A DNA stretch of 64,000 bases from Taenia hydatigena (lineage: Eukaryota; Platyhelminthes; Cestoda; Cyclophyllidea; Taeniidae): positions 17,768,519-17,832,518 of the forward strand of contig JADWOT020000006.1 in NCBI GenBank assembly GCA_036345935.2, written 5' to 3'. Below are positions 1 through 11,918 of the stretch, one piece after another (position 1 is the stretch's first letter; each line of letters begins with the position of its first letter). Below the pieces are notes generated by a model. That model was not told the origin of the DNA. It ran no database searches and saw nothing but the letters and a program-made list of their open reading frames with translations. Position numbers and translations under genes: made by a program.

Positions 1-3000
1 ATTACTGTGTAGTCAGTGTCATGATAAGAACTCTTAATCATTTACAATTTAGTGTTCGATTTTCGTCGAAGATTCATGTAGACAATGTACCGAAATGCAC
101 GCTTGAACTGTTAATGATGATATTCAATGGAAGCACCTAGGATAAGTCATTTCGTGCATGATGCATTTGTAACCCTTGGCTTAAAAACAATTTTCCTTAT
201 CTTCATTTGGACTCACTTAAAAAAGTAATTACTTTGTAAAGTGAAGCTAAGGTGAGGCCTTTGAAGAGGAACAATCAACAAATAGGAATGTGTCAGGTAG
301 CGAAAAACAGATTTTCCAAACATGCGGACTCACCTCAATGGATAAACAAAGCGAAAAGTACTCGACACTTGAAGGAATTAGAAATGATTTATTGACCTTT
401 TCCACTACGTCTTTATTTCCCTTCGTATTTTAACTTGCCGCTTTTTATGCATTAGTAACTCCCACTTATGGTAACCACGCTTTCATTAGTAAAAACCAAA
501 GTGTTTGCTTGTCCTTAACTGGTTTCTATGAGGTGCTCAAGCGAAGTATGTGGATGCCTCCCCAACCCACCAAAAGAGCCAAAATGTACTCTTCCTCAAT
601 TATATTCGCATCACATCTGGCTGTGTTTACCAATTTAAAGCTAAAAAGTGAAGAAAACAAAATATTTACTTGTGGATATGTACAATCTCAATTGAATGCC
701 ACTATTGATAGATTCTTACCCGTGCTCGAGTGTTACGCAATGCATCTCGGAATTCGCCGTTCACTATGTGTTCGAAAACACATTTTATTTCAATTTTCTC
801 TGCAAGCGATTGTCGCGAACTGGCCCATCGACAATGAGCAGAATGTGGAATTCAGTCAAGAAAGGGTTGTGCTGTTCTACTAAACACGATGGCCATCAAA
901 CCGAAACATCACGCCTATAAGTGGTGCACAGATGGTAAACACTCGGACTGGCCATTCTGATACTCCGAGGTGTTCAAATGAAAAAAAGGGGACAAGGAAC
1001 GCACACGCTTTCTTCCCACGGAGTTGTGCCTGCTGTAAATGACTCATGCTCCCGCCTCTCCTGTACGTTGGTTTACGTGGCTTTGGTTAGAACCTCCTTT
1101 CTTTTCACTCTGTCCGCCCCATCAATCTCATTTCTTAAAGCTAACAACCGTAAGGGCCTCTTCTTGCATGTCTACTGTGGTATGGGCTCCGGTTTTAAGC
1201 GGGACGACGATTAGGGTGCAGCACTTCACCAAGAAGGTGCCTTCATCTGTGGGATTACATTTAATGCCATGCATTATGTGCATGTAATCAAAGTTTGCAT
1301 CGAAGATATCAAATAAACTGTTGCGCTTTTCTGTCTCAGGACCCACTGACGTCAAAAATAGAGGTGAAGTGACTCTTGCCTGTTTGCGCATGCTTTAATG
1401 TGTTTTTCGGGTAGCGAAGGGGCTGGATGGAAAAACGAATACGTGGATGTATGCATGAATGAACATGAGATGGGTGGGTGAGTGAATAGACGGGGTTGCT
1501 TTCAAGTCTAGGCCTTACAGTTTCTTGTGTTGCAAAGGCCGCTTAGTCATTGCTACTATCTACTCTCAAGTGTCCACTTTAGTGCCTTCTACCCTTGCAT
1601 TTTGTTCAAGTGATTGACATTTGCAACCACTTGGCTTAATATTACGTCTTGACACCTAAATGACCTACCAGCTCGCCCACAGGGACAGTGTTTAGAAAAT
1701 TGTTTTCCAGGATTGCGTTTGTTGTTTTAATGTCGCAGACCAGGCACACCTTAAGGGTCTTCCATGCCTCAATCTGCATTTTGATATTCTTCTGGCCTTA
1801 CTGCGCCTTAGGGATGACTGGGGAACTTCAGTAGTGGTGGTCAGAAAATCCATACCTCAAGAATAACAAGCTCGGTGGCTACGAGCTGTGCAAAAAATGC
1901 TACAGAGTGAAGGCATTTGCTGTGGATGGCTAAGTTTTGGTCATGTTCTAATAATGTGACAAGACTAGATTCAATGAAAAAGAAAGCAATCCATGCGAAA
2001 CTGCCATAGCACTCCTTTCGCATATTCTTTTAGTTACTAGTTACCATTTCCCAAATGATCTCTCCCCAAAACGCGGCTTGCCCTTAGGAAGACCTGACGG
2101 TTATAAATCCTAACTAAAACCCATACCATGAATTCTTTCCAGATCGCAAATTTGTCCCCAAGTTTCCATTCACGTCTCGAAGGAAGACTAACAAACGTTA
2201 AAGCCTCGGGTCTTCAAGGATAACACTCAAACGGTAAAGGGCTGTAAAGTAATGTTTTTTTTTTTTTTAACTGAGGCGACTTTTTAGTGTGTCTTTTGGT
2301 TACCATCCTGCGTTCAGGTTTTGTAATCTTCCAGACCTTCAGTGCATGGGTAATGAACCTTATGAATCGCACTTCTTTAGCAGCAATGGCTCAGAATGTC
2401 GAAGATATTCAAGCAGATTTAAACCACTCAACTAAGATAACCTTGCTTACCTAAATCGCGTGATTCTCATTCAGTCCTGTCCCACACTCTCCCCAAAATT
2501 TCCTGCATAAAAAGCTGTGCTGATAGCAAGAAACACCTGAAAGCGTCTCCTTTACCCCCCTTTTTACAAACTTCCAATCCGTAGACTTCACCTCTTCCTC
2601 TTCCTTCCACCCGTCAGACGCCTAAAAGAAGCCTGTGAGCTTTTTGTCTACGACATTTGTTTGCGCACACTTTGAAGCTCTGGAGGATTGGTCTTTACCA
2701 TTAGCAACGTTGGCTCTGCTTTGATTTCGCATTTTTGCGACCAATATGTAGGTGATTCTCCAAAAAAGCGTTGTAATAAAGTTTGAACACAATCAAAGGG
2801 AATCAGCAAAACGACCCGATTACGTTTAATAGTTCTGCCTTCGATGTTGCAATTTTTAAAAAGAGTAGTGTAAACACGAAAAGACGCTGGATATTGCGCA
2901 CCAAATGGGGTCTAACTGAGGAAACTTTGACGTGTTTTAAGGCATCTCCAAAAACGTAGCAAGGCCTGCGGGTCTGTGATCAGGCCTGTAACCAGCGTGC

Positions 3001-6000
3001 AGAAGGACTTGGGCGATGTGAACACGATGACATTGACAGAACCCCATGAGAATTTGGGAGTTGAGAGGTCCAAGATTTTAGTTGCACTGCCCATATAACT
3101 CCCCATCTGTCCCAAAATAGCCAATTTTCGATGCCCATTGAATTATTTTAGACAGAAGCAAGCGGTAGGCGCATGATTTTGCGAAATGCAGCGCCAGAGT
3201 GGTCTCTTCTTTTAGTGTAGTTTGACTTCATCGATAGTCAGATGGCTAGTTAAGCTATTTACATTTATTTGGAACCATAGAGAGATGCAAATTAGCTGGA
3301 ATATCTTCTCTGTTTTTTGTTAGATTCAGTCAAAGAAACTGGAAATTTTACTGGCAACTAAAGAGCCACTCCTGAGGACTTCGGTAAGCCGCACCAGCGC
3401 GAAAAGATGCGTCGTAGTAACATAAGGAAGGGCTAAACGGATGCAGACCTGGACGTAATACCATGGTAACAAGTTAAATTCCGTTATCCTACAATAAAAT
3501 AGCCTTTTAAAGGTGTCATTACTGTGAAGCTGCAGTTGGAAGTCCAAGCTATCGCACCTAATTTTTTATATTAATATGACAGAAATTTAGTTACACGTGT
3601 CTACACCGTTCGTTCTGAGACTGTGATGACAAGCGTTTGTTGTCAATCTAGATAGTAATTTGTAAGATTATGTTCCCAAAGTTATAAATTACTCTTTGTG
3701 AACGTTTAGATGGGCGGAATTTGTCCCAAATCAGCTAAAATAGTCCAATTATTTGCTATAATATTTACAACCGCAATTTCGCCTTAACTAACGAATTCTC
3801 TTTCATCCTGTTTAGATGCATCATTACCTTTTACTTGTTTAACCCCTGACTTTATTAAAAGAGCCATTTGGGGGTTCTGCCATTGCACTTCATTGGTCAA
3901 CTTGGCCTCTAAAACATGCCGTCTTTGAAGAAATCTCTAGGGCACTACATTTCTGGCACCGAAAAGAGAACCCGGCCTTACAGGACAGCCATCCCAATTT
4001 CTACTGCCGCGTGCTAAACCTCTGGCCAAAGATCTAAAAATGACGCCTCCTTTTGGCAAACAACTTAGGTCCGTGGTATGCAGAAAATACTATGAACAAC
4101 GGAAGCGACACAATTCGTTTCCTTAATAAGTGGGAAAAGTTTGTTACGGAATTGCCAACGACCGCTCGAAACCCCCACTTTCCTACTGGCTGTCTAGAAT
4201 CCAAATAGACAGATATATGGCTGCGTAGCACTGAAGTGCGAACAAATTGGCAATGAGGAATAGACGTGAAGCCTTATTATCACAGAACTACTTTAAATCC
4301 TGTCCTTCATTCAACGACTCCACTTTTAGACCAGTGCTCTTACGACTAGCCATGTACACACGAACAAGGCACGAACACTCCAGATCATGCAGAATTTCTG
4401 CATTGGGTCGGTGGCATTAAAATCAAGTGTCCTCTCAGTCGCATGGGAATTTGATAATCAGTACGGTTGGTTGGTGGGTAATTTTCTTATGCCACTGACT
4501 TCATTATGATGAATGACTGGGGAGGTTGACCAAGGGGACTGTGTAACACTTAAATCGTTTGCTTAATTCCCGGATTCAGCAACGGATCTTCAGGAAGGGC
4601 CTATGGGTAGTACAATGTGCTTTTTTCTTTGATGACCCAAATTCGCAGGACATTTAACTTTCGAAACTCATTTAATAGCAAGGCACAGCCCCTGTTACCC
4701 AACCTGGGAGTGCTTCTATAATTTTGCTTTATCGCAGATTATTTTTAAACATTATAAAGTGTGAATATCGTGGCCTTACTTGTAGGTCTAAAGGGCATTT
4801 TATAAACACAAATATCAGTGGTTCCATTTCTATATTAGTTGCTGAATAAGCACTTGACATATGCGCCATCATCGTGACTGGTGTTTGGCTCCCCAGGCTT
4901 CTTACTGCAGCCCGTACTTTACACATACATGATAAAATTAAGGGAATTAAAAGGAAAGATAAGGTTTTCTAATATCATATCAGAGCAGTATAATGGCAGA
5001 GCTTGGAGTTTGATTGGGGGCCTCGGGACCCTGGTGACGAACCCATTAACCGCTCCTCAATCGTACGACCTCCATCTCTGATGATGCCACTGCACACAGT
5101 TCCTATGACAGGCATTCTAATAGTGAAATTTTTCAGAAGATACTTGTTAGGACACAATAAGTTGATACAAATCCGAATTTTTTGCATTCATATTGTGCGT
5201 GATATGCCACAACTCCCTCTCTCTGCCTTTTCGGTGGTGATACATGTGGTGGATAGAGTTTTTTTCTCTACGAAACGAAGATAGTTTCTGTGGTAAATGT
5301 CATGCAGGAAAATAATGTGTACACTAGGTATTCTTGCCACTGTTTAAACCGTTTTGCGTATAGAGCGTAAACGCCTTACAGCATCTTGGCAATTCCCATT
5401 CCTTATTTGGTCTTCAGTAGATACCCAGATTCCTGGTAGGCTAAATAGATTTACGTTACACGTAATTTAAAAATTTACTGTAATGAGCTTTTATTTTGCC
5501 TTTTTGCTGGAGATCTATGAGTTCAGCTCAAAGAAGTTCACGTCATTGCTATTCTTGAGCTAGAGAAAAGCTCCTTTGATCTGCATGCGATAGAACGAGT
5601 GATTATATTATTTTGGAATAACAGGCCATCTGAACTATGAAAGCTATTTTTCTTTCTGAATTCCCAACGTCAGCCGTGTGAATGAGTTCTTTTTTGGACA
5701 GGAAGAGGAAGGACACCTAAGAGTGGATTGGTTACCTCTTTATCTGAACTCAGACGCTCTACTTTCTCGACGACATTTTCTAAGGAGTTTAAGAAATCAG
5801 TTGACACTGTTTTAACTTCTTAATCAGTCTCTATACCATCTTCTCAGGGCGTTTAGACGATACATACGTGGGAATGTTTAAAGCATCTGCTGTGGAAAGC
5901 GATTACGCGTGTTGTGGCACCTGGGCGAATGGACACTTTTGGATTTGCCTCACATTCCTGCCCTAAGGGATATTTTTGCTTTGTAGAGTGTGTGTGCCTA

Positions 6001-7851
6001 ACTCCAGAAGCGAAATGGCGTTACAGTGAAAAGATACTTTCCTAAACTCACCCTTACTTATAGGTTATAGCAACAACTACTTTGTGGCGTCGACTCTTGT
6101 CCTCAGGACGCTATACCATAGCAAGACTTATCGCATAGGATTACTGAGCTTGAGGTAAGTAATCCTCAATATTTCCCGAAAGAAGCCCCTTATATGGCTA
6201 GTTTATTTGTTACAAGGCGTAAAATCGGTTCCGGTGTTGTAATGTAAAAAAAATCTATTTGAAAAATTAATGTGAAGACTCGGACTTTTCTGCACAATAG
6301 CCCAAAAAGCGGAGATCGAACAATAAAAAATTCCGACGTTTTTATTGCGAACTTAGTGCAATTGAGGCTATTGAATGTATATGAGATGTAAATACAGCTC
6401 CTGTAGTCTTTGATTTGGATCTCAAAGGAACAAATTCTTACTGTTATTATATCACTACCAAGCAATTGTCCCACTCAATCTGTGACACTCTCTAAGGAGT
6501 TCAAAATTTTGATTCTGTCCAGGTTATGATGCGTTCGTTATTTGTTTGAATTTCGATATTGGTAACAGGTCACTGAGGGGCTCCGCCTGGCCTTCATGCA
6601 TTGGCAGCATAGAATGTCTAAGTATCAAGTCCTCTTTGTCATATTGCCCTGCTTTTAAATTTGGGTTCTCACGGCTAGCGATGAACGCACGTGGTGATTT
6701 GCACATTTCCCCTACCCCAATGTAGTTTTCAAACAGGATTAGTAAAGTTGAGGCTAGATGTGACCTCCGTTGCACACAAATTCGACGACAGGCACGGTTG
6801 ACACTTCTGCACTTTATGTGCTGCACTGACCACCTTGTGATGGGCGAGGCGAGGGGATCACCATAGCATTGTGCCTAAAGGAGGAGAGCGGCTATGTAAT
6901 ACGGTAGTTGTTTGGATAACCATTGGTTTGGGTAACTAATCGCTCTCTGCTGCCCTGGCGTAGTGTCTGGGGTGGCGTAACTATCCCATGGAGATCACGT
7001 AATAGGACAGCTTTTCAAATACGTATTATTGTGGTTTTGTTTAAAGATCACTTGTAAACGTAATTTAGCACGCTGTTGACGCAACCTTCCTAAAAAACTC
7101 AACTTCCCAGCCAAAAATAAATTACCACTGATTACCACTTTCCCATGACATTTTACTGTTTAGCCCAACTTTTTAGGTTTGTTTAGCTTACAATCCTGTG
7201 AAATGCAACACTTTTAACTGTTTACTTTCATGGACTGATTAACAAGCAAGTTTTTTACTACTCGGTTACCCTATGGCATCTTAAATTGATCATCAAGGCT
7301 TGTGAAAATCTCAAGCACCGATAGTAGCAAGTGTTAAGTCGTCTTTCTTTCCCTCCTCTGAAGTCCAAACATTTACACGGTAATTGTTCCTTTTGTTGAC
7401 CATTATTTAATCGGTCAGAATTTTTTGATGCATTTCATTGCCGTCGAAAATTACACTGACATTACTTCGAGAAGATTTTATTTGATTCATATCTTTGATA
7501 GTTGCGTAAATTAGGCAGAGGAATAGGAGGGGAAAGGGGACGAAAGGAGGAGTAGGTACGCGCATACACCTGATAAGCGAGTGGCTAGTCAACAGGAAGT
7601 AGCTTATTTTGGACATATATGCATAGGGTTAGAGGAAGTGTGATTGAGGACGATAATATAGGGCCTAGGTTTAGAGTAGGAATGGACCGAAGGAAATCAA
7701 AAAGTTGAATTGTGGAGGGGATTATATTATTGTGTACAGCGAGGTCTGAAGACTGTCCAACCAGAGAGCGAGAGAGGAGGGAGAGATGGGGAAGAAAAAT
7801 GAAGACAACAGAAGCAGAAGGAAAGGATGGACAACTACGTCGGGAGTCACT
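1..7851. other. Intergenic sequence, no supported gene
   Basis: I see no exon chain, no recognisable domain and no RNA gene in this stretch. The open frames are short (at most about 100 codons before the last 100 bp), lack family motifs and occur on both strands at the density expected by chance. A 14-base T run lies at 2255-2268. A purine-rich patch at about 7740-7800 lies just past the 3' end of the CAP gene and may be its 3' flank. Distal regulatory sequence or unrecognised lineage-specific exons cannot be excluded. Confidence 0.5.
2255..2268. repeat. Poly-T tract
   Basis: An uninterrupted run of 14 T followed by AA. No adjacent retroelement sequence is visible, so it is treated as simple sequence and not as the tail of an inserted element. 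Confidence 0.8.
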
Positions 7852-10800
7852 TTAAACGAGCAGACTGAGAAGGAACAGGCAGATGGATGTGGTGAGGAGG
7901 ACTGTCAGCCGGTTAGTGCAGTCTGGATCTGCATAGCTGTCGGTGCCGCTGTCACTATCCTCGGTGTTATCGTTCCTACCAGTATTGGAGGCAGCAGGAA
8001 GGAACTCAGGAAGGGGCTCCGGTTCAATTTGTGGATTCTTGTCAGCCACACACATCCCCTGCTCACACCTGCTGTAGCCGTAGGGACAAGCAGAACAGGC
8101 CTTTCCGATCTTGAATGGGGCGTCTGTGTTATTATGGGCCCTGTAGGGTGAAGAAACAGTGTTTAATCAAAGAACATTCCATTGAATCAACCCGTGTGCT
8201 TAAGTGCATTCTAATTGATCAGTTTCATTTTGGAATAATAGGAAGGAGTTCTAGTTTTGGTTTTAAGTCAAGACGTCAATTTTCCAGCGCCTAGGGGAAT
8301 CACAAATGCCAGAGAAGTAGTTTAAGTGGCGAGAAGTGAAACAAAAGGGGGTTGCCTCTCAAAAGACCATTTAAAGGGATGCTGGGATAAGAAATCAGAA
8401 GAGCTATATAAAACCTGTTCTTCTAAAAATAAAAGTTCAGCGCAAACCTGCAACCTTCGATGTTCATGAAAATTTGCTTTTCATGCATGAAAAGTGATTA
8501 CCTATTCCTTTTCATGAAGCTTGAGCATTGATATGTTGAGTTAACTGGCGAAGAAAAAGGGATTGCTAGTCGTGATTTTACAAATTCGTGCGAACTTGGT
8601 GAAATTTTTGCCTTAAATGTTTTCAGTTGCGCGAATAATAATGAATCGCGTTTTCAGTCATGTTAAGCGGTTGTAAGTACTTATTTCGAGGCCAAGCCGG
8701 AGTTTTAATTTTTTCCTTTCACAGCATCCCAACTAATTATGTAAAAACTCATTAAAATGCGTGATTGAGTGAAATCTCCCAAGTCATTGAAGAGCTGTTC
8801 CATCACTAAGGAAAACAGCTATTTATGACAACATTAGCCCTAGCAAAATGCATTTGAACTATTATCACTTTTAATTAAATAAGTTCTAATCATACGAAAG
8901 TTCGGTTCTAATCAGGGCAAGACAATAACGACTAGTCAAAACGTTACTTTCACATTTTATGCCCATGAGGAAGTAAGATAGAGGTTTAATTAAATAGGCT
9001 TTTTCGGTTATAAGAACTAAAACTTAGGTGGATGGGCATACCTTGAGTTGTAGATGCAAACCATGACGGATTTGACCCCGCAGACCTTCAGTGAACAGCC
9101 GACCTGGGACGCGTTCGACCAAACTACCTGCGCGAAAAAAGAAAGCATAATTCACCTGAGGCGTGCAAGAGTTTTCGTCCCCAATGGAATATTCAGCTCC
9201 TTCAGCAATTAGCTTTTAGTACTTCGAGAAAGGTGTTCTCGAGGGTGGAAACAGGATGTGTCTGTCGAGATGGCACCTTTTGCACTGTTCCTACCCAAAA
9301 CGGTAAACCTTTTTGGAAAAAGCACAAAACACCTGCTACCTTGCCGAATTCGGCCTTTTTATGCGAGCGTATTCTTACTGTGTGGATTACGGAGGAGTTG
9401 GAATGAGAGGCGTTGAACTATGAATCAGGAATGAGTTAGTCACTTTGTCTGTGTTCGAGATTGTTTTGGTTAAAAAAGCGGGCATTTTAATTCATTGCTC
9501 CCACCTCTACCTACATCACTAGAAAGGATTGGCAAAGTAAGTTCGCTTTAACCAAAGCCAGGCAAGGTGGTTTGTCCACTAATCTTCTAGTTATCAGGTA
9601 AATCGACCTGAAGAAACATTGTTCTCGGAATGGCTTAAAAAAGATTCCCAGGCTCACTTCAAGTGAATCAAGTTTTCTTCAAAGTGGTTATTTAGATACA
9701 GTTAACAGCCAGGATAACAGTTTTATATCGAAGCGGGCCTTTACTAGCGAAGTGACATTTTGATTGGTATCCCAACGTCAACCTTCGTTCAATCACTCCG
9801 CCACAAAAGTTAAACACCTCGACAAAAAATATACCGTGATGAGAATATTTACTTCAAAAGAGTGCTGAAAAAACTGCCCTACGCTCTGCAATTCCCAGAG
9901 CAAGTTACCAAGCTCCCATGTTCATAGCATAAATTATCTTTAGGAAAAAATGGGTGAATGAGCACCTTCACTTACCTCCACAAGGGCAATCATGACCTTC
10001 AGAGGCCCTTGTCACACTGGCACAAACATCGTAAATGCCATAAACACCAAGTGAGGTGTGGAATTTCTCACAGGAATAGTTGCTTGACTACTGACACTCC
10101 TCACTCGAGCAGAGTTTCTTTAACAATTTTAAGCTATTTTTTACTGGCGATCCAAATATTAAATCTAAGAAATGAAATTGACTACTCAACACCTTGAGAA
10201 CAACTCGTTCTTTCACACATTAACTTACCATTTTGCGAAATCATCGATGCTTTAAATGGTCATGTTTATACAAAAATGGTCTTACAAGTGAAAAGTGATA
10301 TTCGAAGAATCCATACCAGATTGATCATTTAAATTTGAGGGTTCGATTGGAAATAAAGAGTCCTCTTTTTCTGTCAAGGTTTACACAATCTCTAGCTAAC
10401 ATCAAGGTTTTGAAGACATTTGTCAAAATCCCCGTTTTTATCAATTCACTCTATATCACTTGGATTGAGCTAGGCGTCTTTTTCAACAGTCAGAAGTAGT
10501 TGAAATAAAGGAGAGAGTGGTTACCTGCCACCAAGAGTCGCAGGGATGGGAAGGACATCCACTATCGGGGTAGTAGTAGGAGCGCTGGGATCCCCACTGG
10601 TCGATAATGGAGGTCTGGATGTCCTCCGGGTATCCATCCTGCAGGGGTGGGGGGTAGGGCGCGGAGCCAAGATTGGCTCCGAGGTCGCGGAGCTCTGCCT
10701 GAGAACGCACCGCCTCCACCGATGTTGGACACTTCTCCACCACCGAGGCCGCGATCCTCTCCAGATTCACGCTCCATGTCTGTCACGGTAATTGCATTTT

Positions 10801-11918
10801 ACCAGCTTTGAAAATAGCCCTTCTTCAAGCTCTAAGTCTAGGATACGATCTAGAAGGCTAAAAGCCAAGACTAAGCAACCAAACGCCTAAATGCCTACAC
10901 AGTGAGTCAGAATTCCACCGTGGTCTGTGGAATGAAAACTCTGAAATAAAGCAGCACAATCCTGTACAACGTGGTGTACTTAGGCTTGTGCTTCTAGAGG
11001 TAAGAGGATATCCACACTAATAAGAGGACTCGGTTTCTGTCATTTGTGAAGGCATGATTTGGCTATTTGGAAAACGCTGCACCATTGATGACATCATCAT
11101 GACCCGAAATCATCCCTTTATTTTGTATCAAAAAGATACTACTAATTACCACGGAAGTGTCTATGCCAGGGTGCAGGTTCTGAATATTCTGGCACCATCT
11201 TGCTTCACACAGGCACAAGTCACAGCAGCATGAAGGGTGTGCTAGAGTCAATGAAGGGTGGTCCTGTTTGACTGCTGACTAACATTTCCCACGGTTTTTC
11301 GCAAAACACAGCAACTATCCTGCTTATCTATTCAGCATTGGGTGGGACCATTTATCATTCGCTTTATTTTCATGACCTTCTCCGCTGTCAAAATTGGTCC
11401 CAAGAAGACTCTTACGACCACTGCCACTAACTTATCGTCTGATGCAACTTTGTATGCGGCTACTGTTTTGACAAGGTGCAGAACATATCCTCGGTGTTAA
11501 GAGGAAAAACAACAACAACAACAGCTAAACGTACCCAGAATTGAAGGTTCAGTTTAGGGTAGGATTCTGCTGAGTTACTGCTGTCACATTCACACATTAG
11601 CTACCGTTTAAATTAGTTGCTAAACGGCAATAGTAACAGAACTGTTAATGGTCGGTGTGTGTGCCTCTTGATTGACGTCTACCAGGCTGATGTTTACGCG
11701 AGTAGTTTGGGGTCACACCCAAATGCAGGATGGGCATGAGGATGGGGAAGAAAACTGACCATTTTCAGCATATCCGCTGCCTGTGTCAAACTGCGATACT
11801 GTTGGTGTCTGGTCAGGATACGCATGACGTCCGGTTTTTCTGCTCGGGCACATACGACTGCAAGTCCTACCACCAGCCCGAAGATGAGAGTGCCTTGAAA
11901 TCGCCCTTGGTTCGCCAT
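7852..11918 (-). CDS. CAP/SCP-domain (venom allergen-like) protein, GPI-type tail
   Basis: Secreted CAP-superfamily protein of the venom-allergen-like group common in parasitic flatworms. Model: exons 11760-11918, 10525-10779, 9042-9127 and 7852-8110, about 252 aa. Exon 1 encodes a signal peptide (hydrophobic TLIFGLVVGLAVVCA) and the first helix (ILTRHQQYRSLTQAADM). Exon 2 continues TWSVNLERIA and ends CDSWWQ. Exon 3 is the CAP core VVWSNASQVGCSLKVC followed by VMVCIYNSR. Exon 4 has a Cys-rich hinge (ACSACPYGYSRC), an acidic Ser/Asp linker and a C-terminal hydrophobic stretch (LLTTSICLFLLSLLV) typical of GPI attachment. The His usually found before TQVVW and the Glu of GENL are not conserved here (WWQVVW, GANL), so the cavity tetrad is lost. 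Exons 1-3 join in phase. For exon 4 the stronger-looking acceptor at 8142 breaks the frame, while the one at 8111 keeps it. Confidence 0.8.

Noticed and set aside
1128..1391. 87-codon minus-strand frame near the left edge
   Set aside because: Reads like protein in places, but there is no family motif, no splice support, and overlapping open frames lie on the plus strand.
6524..6826. 100-codon minus-strand frame
   Set aside because: No domain or retroelement motif was recognised; length is within chance expectation.
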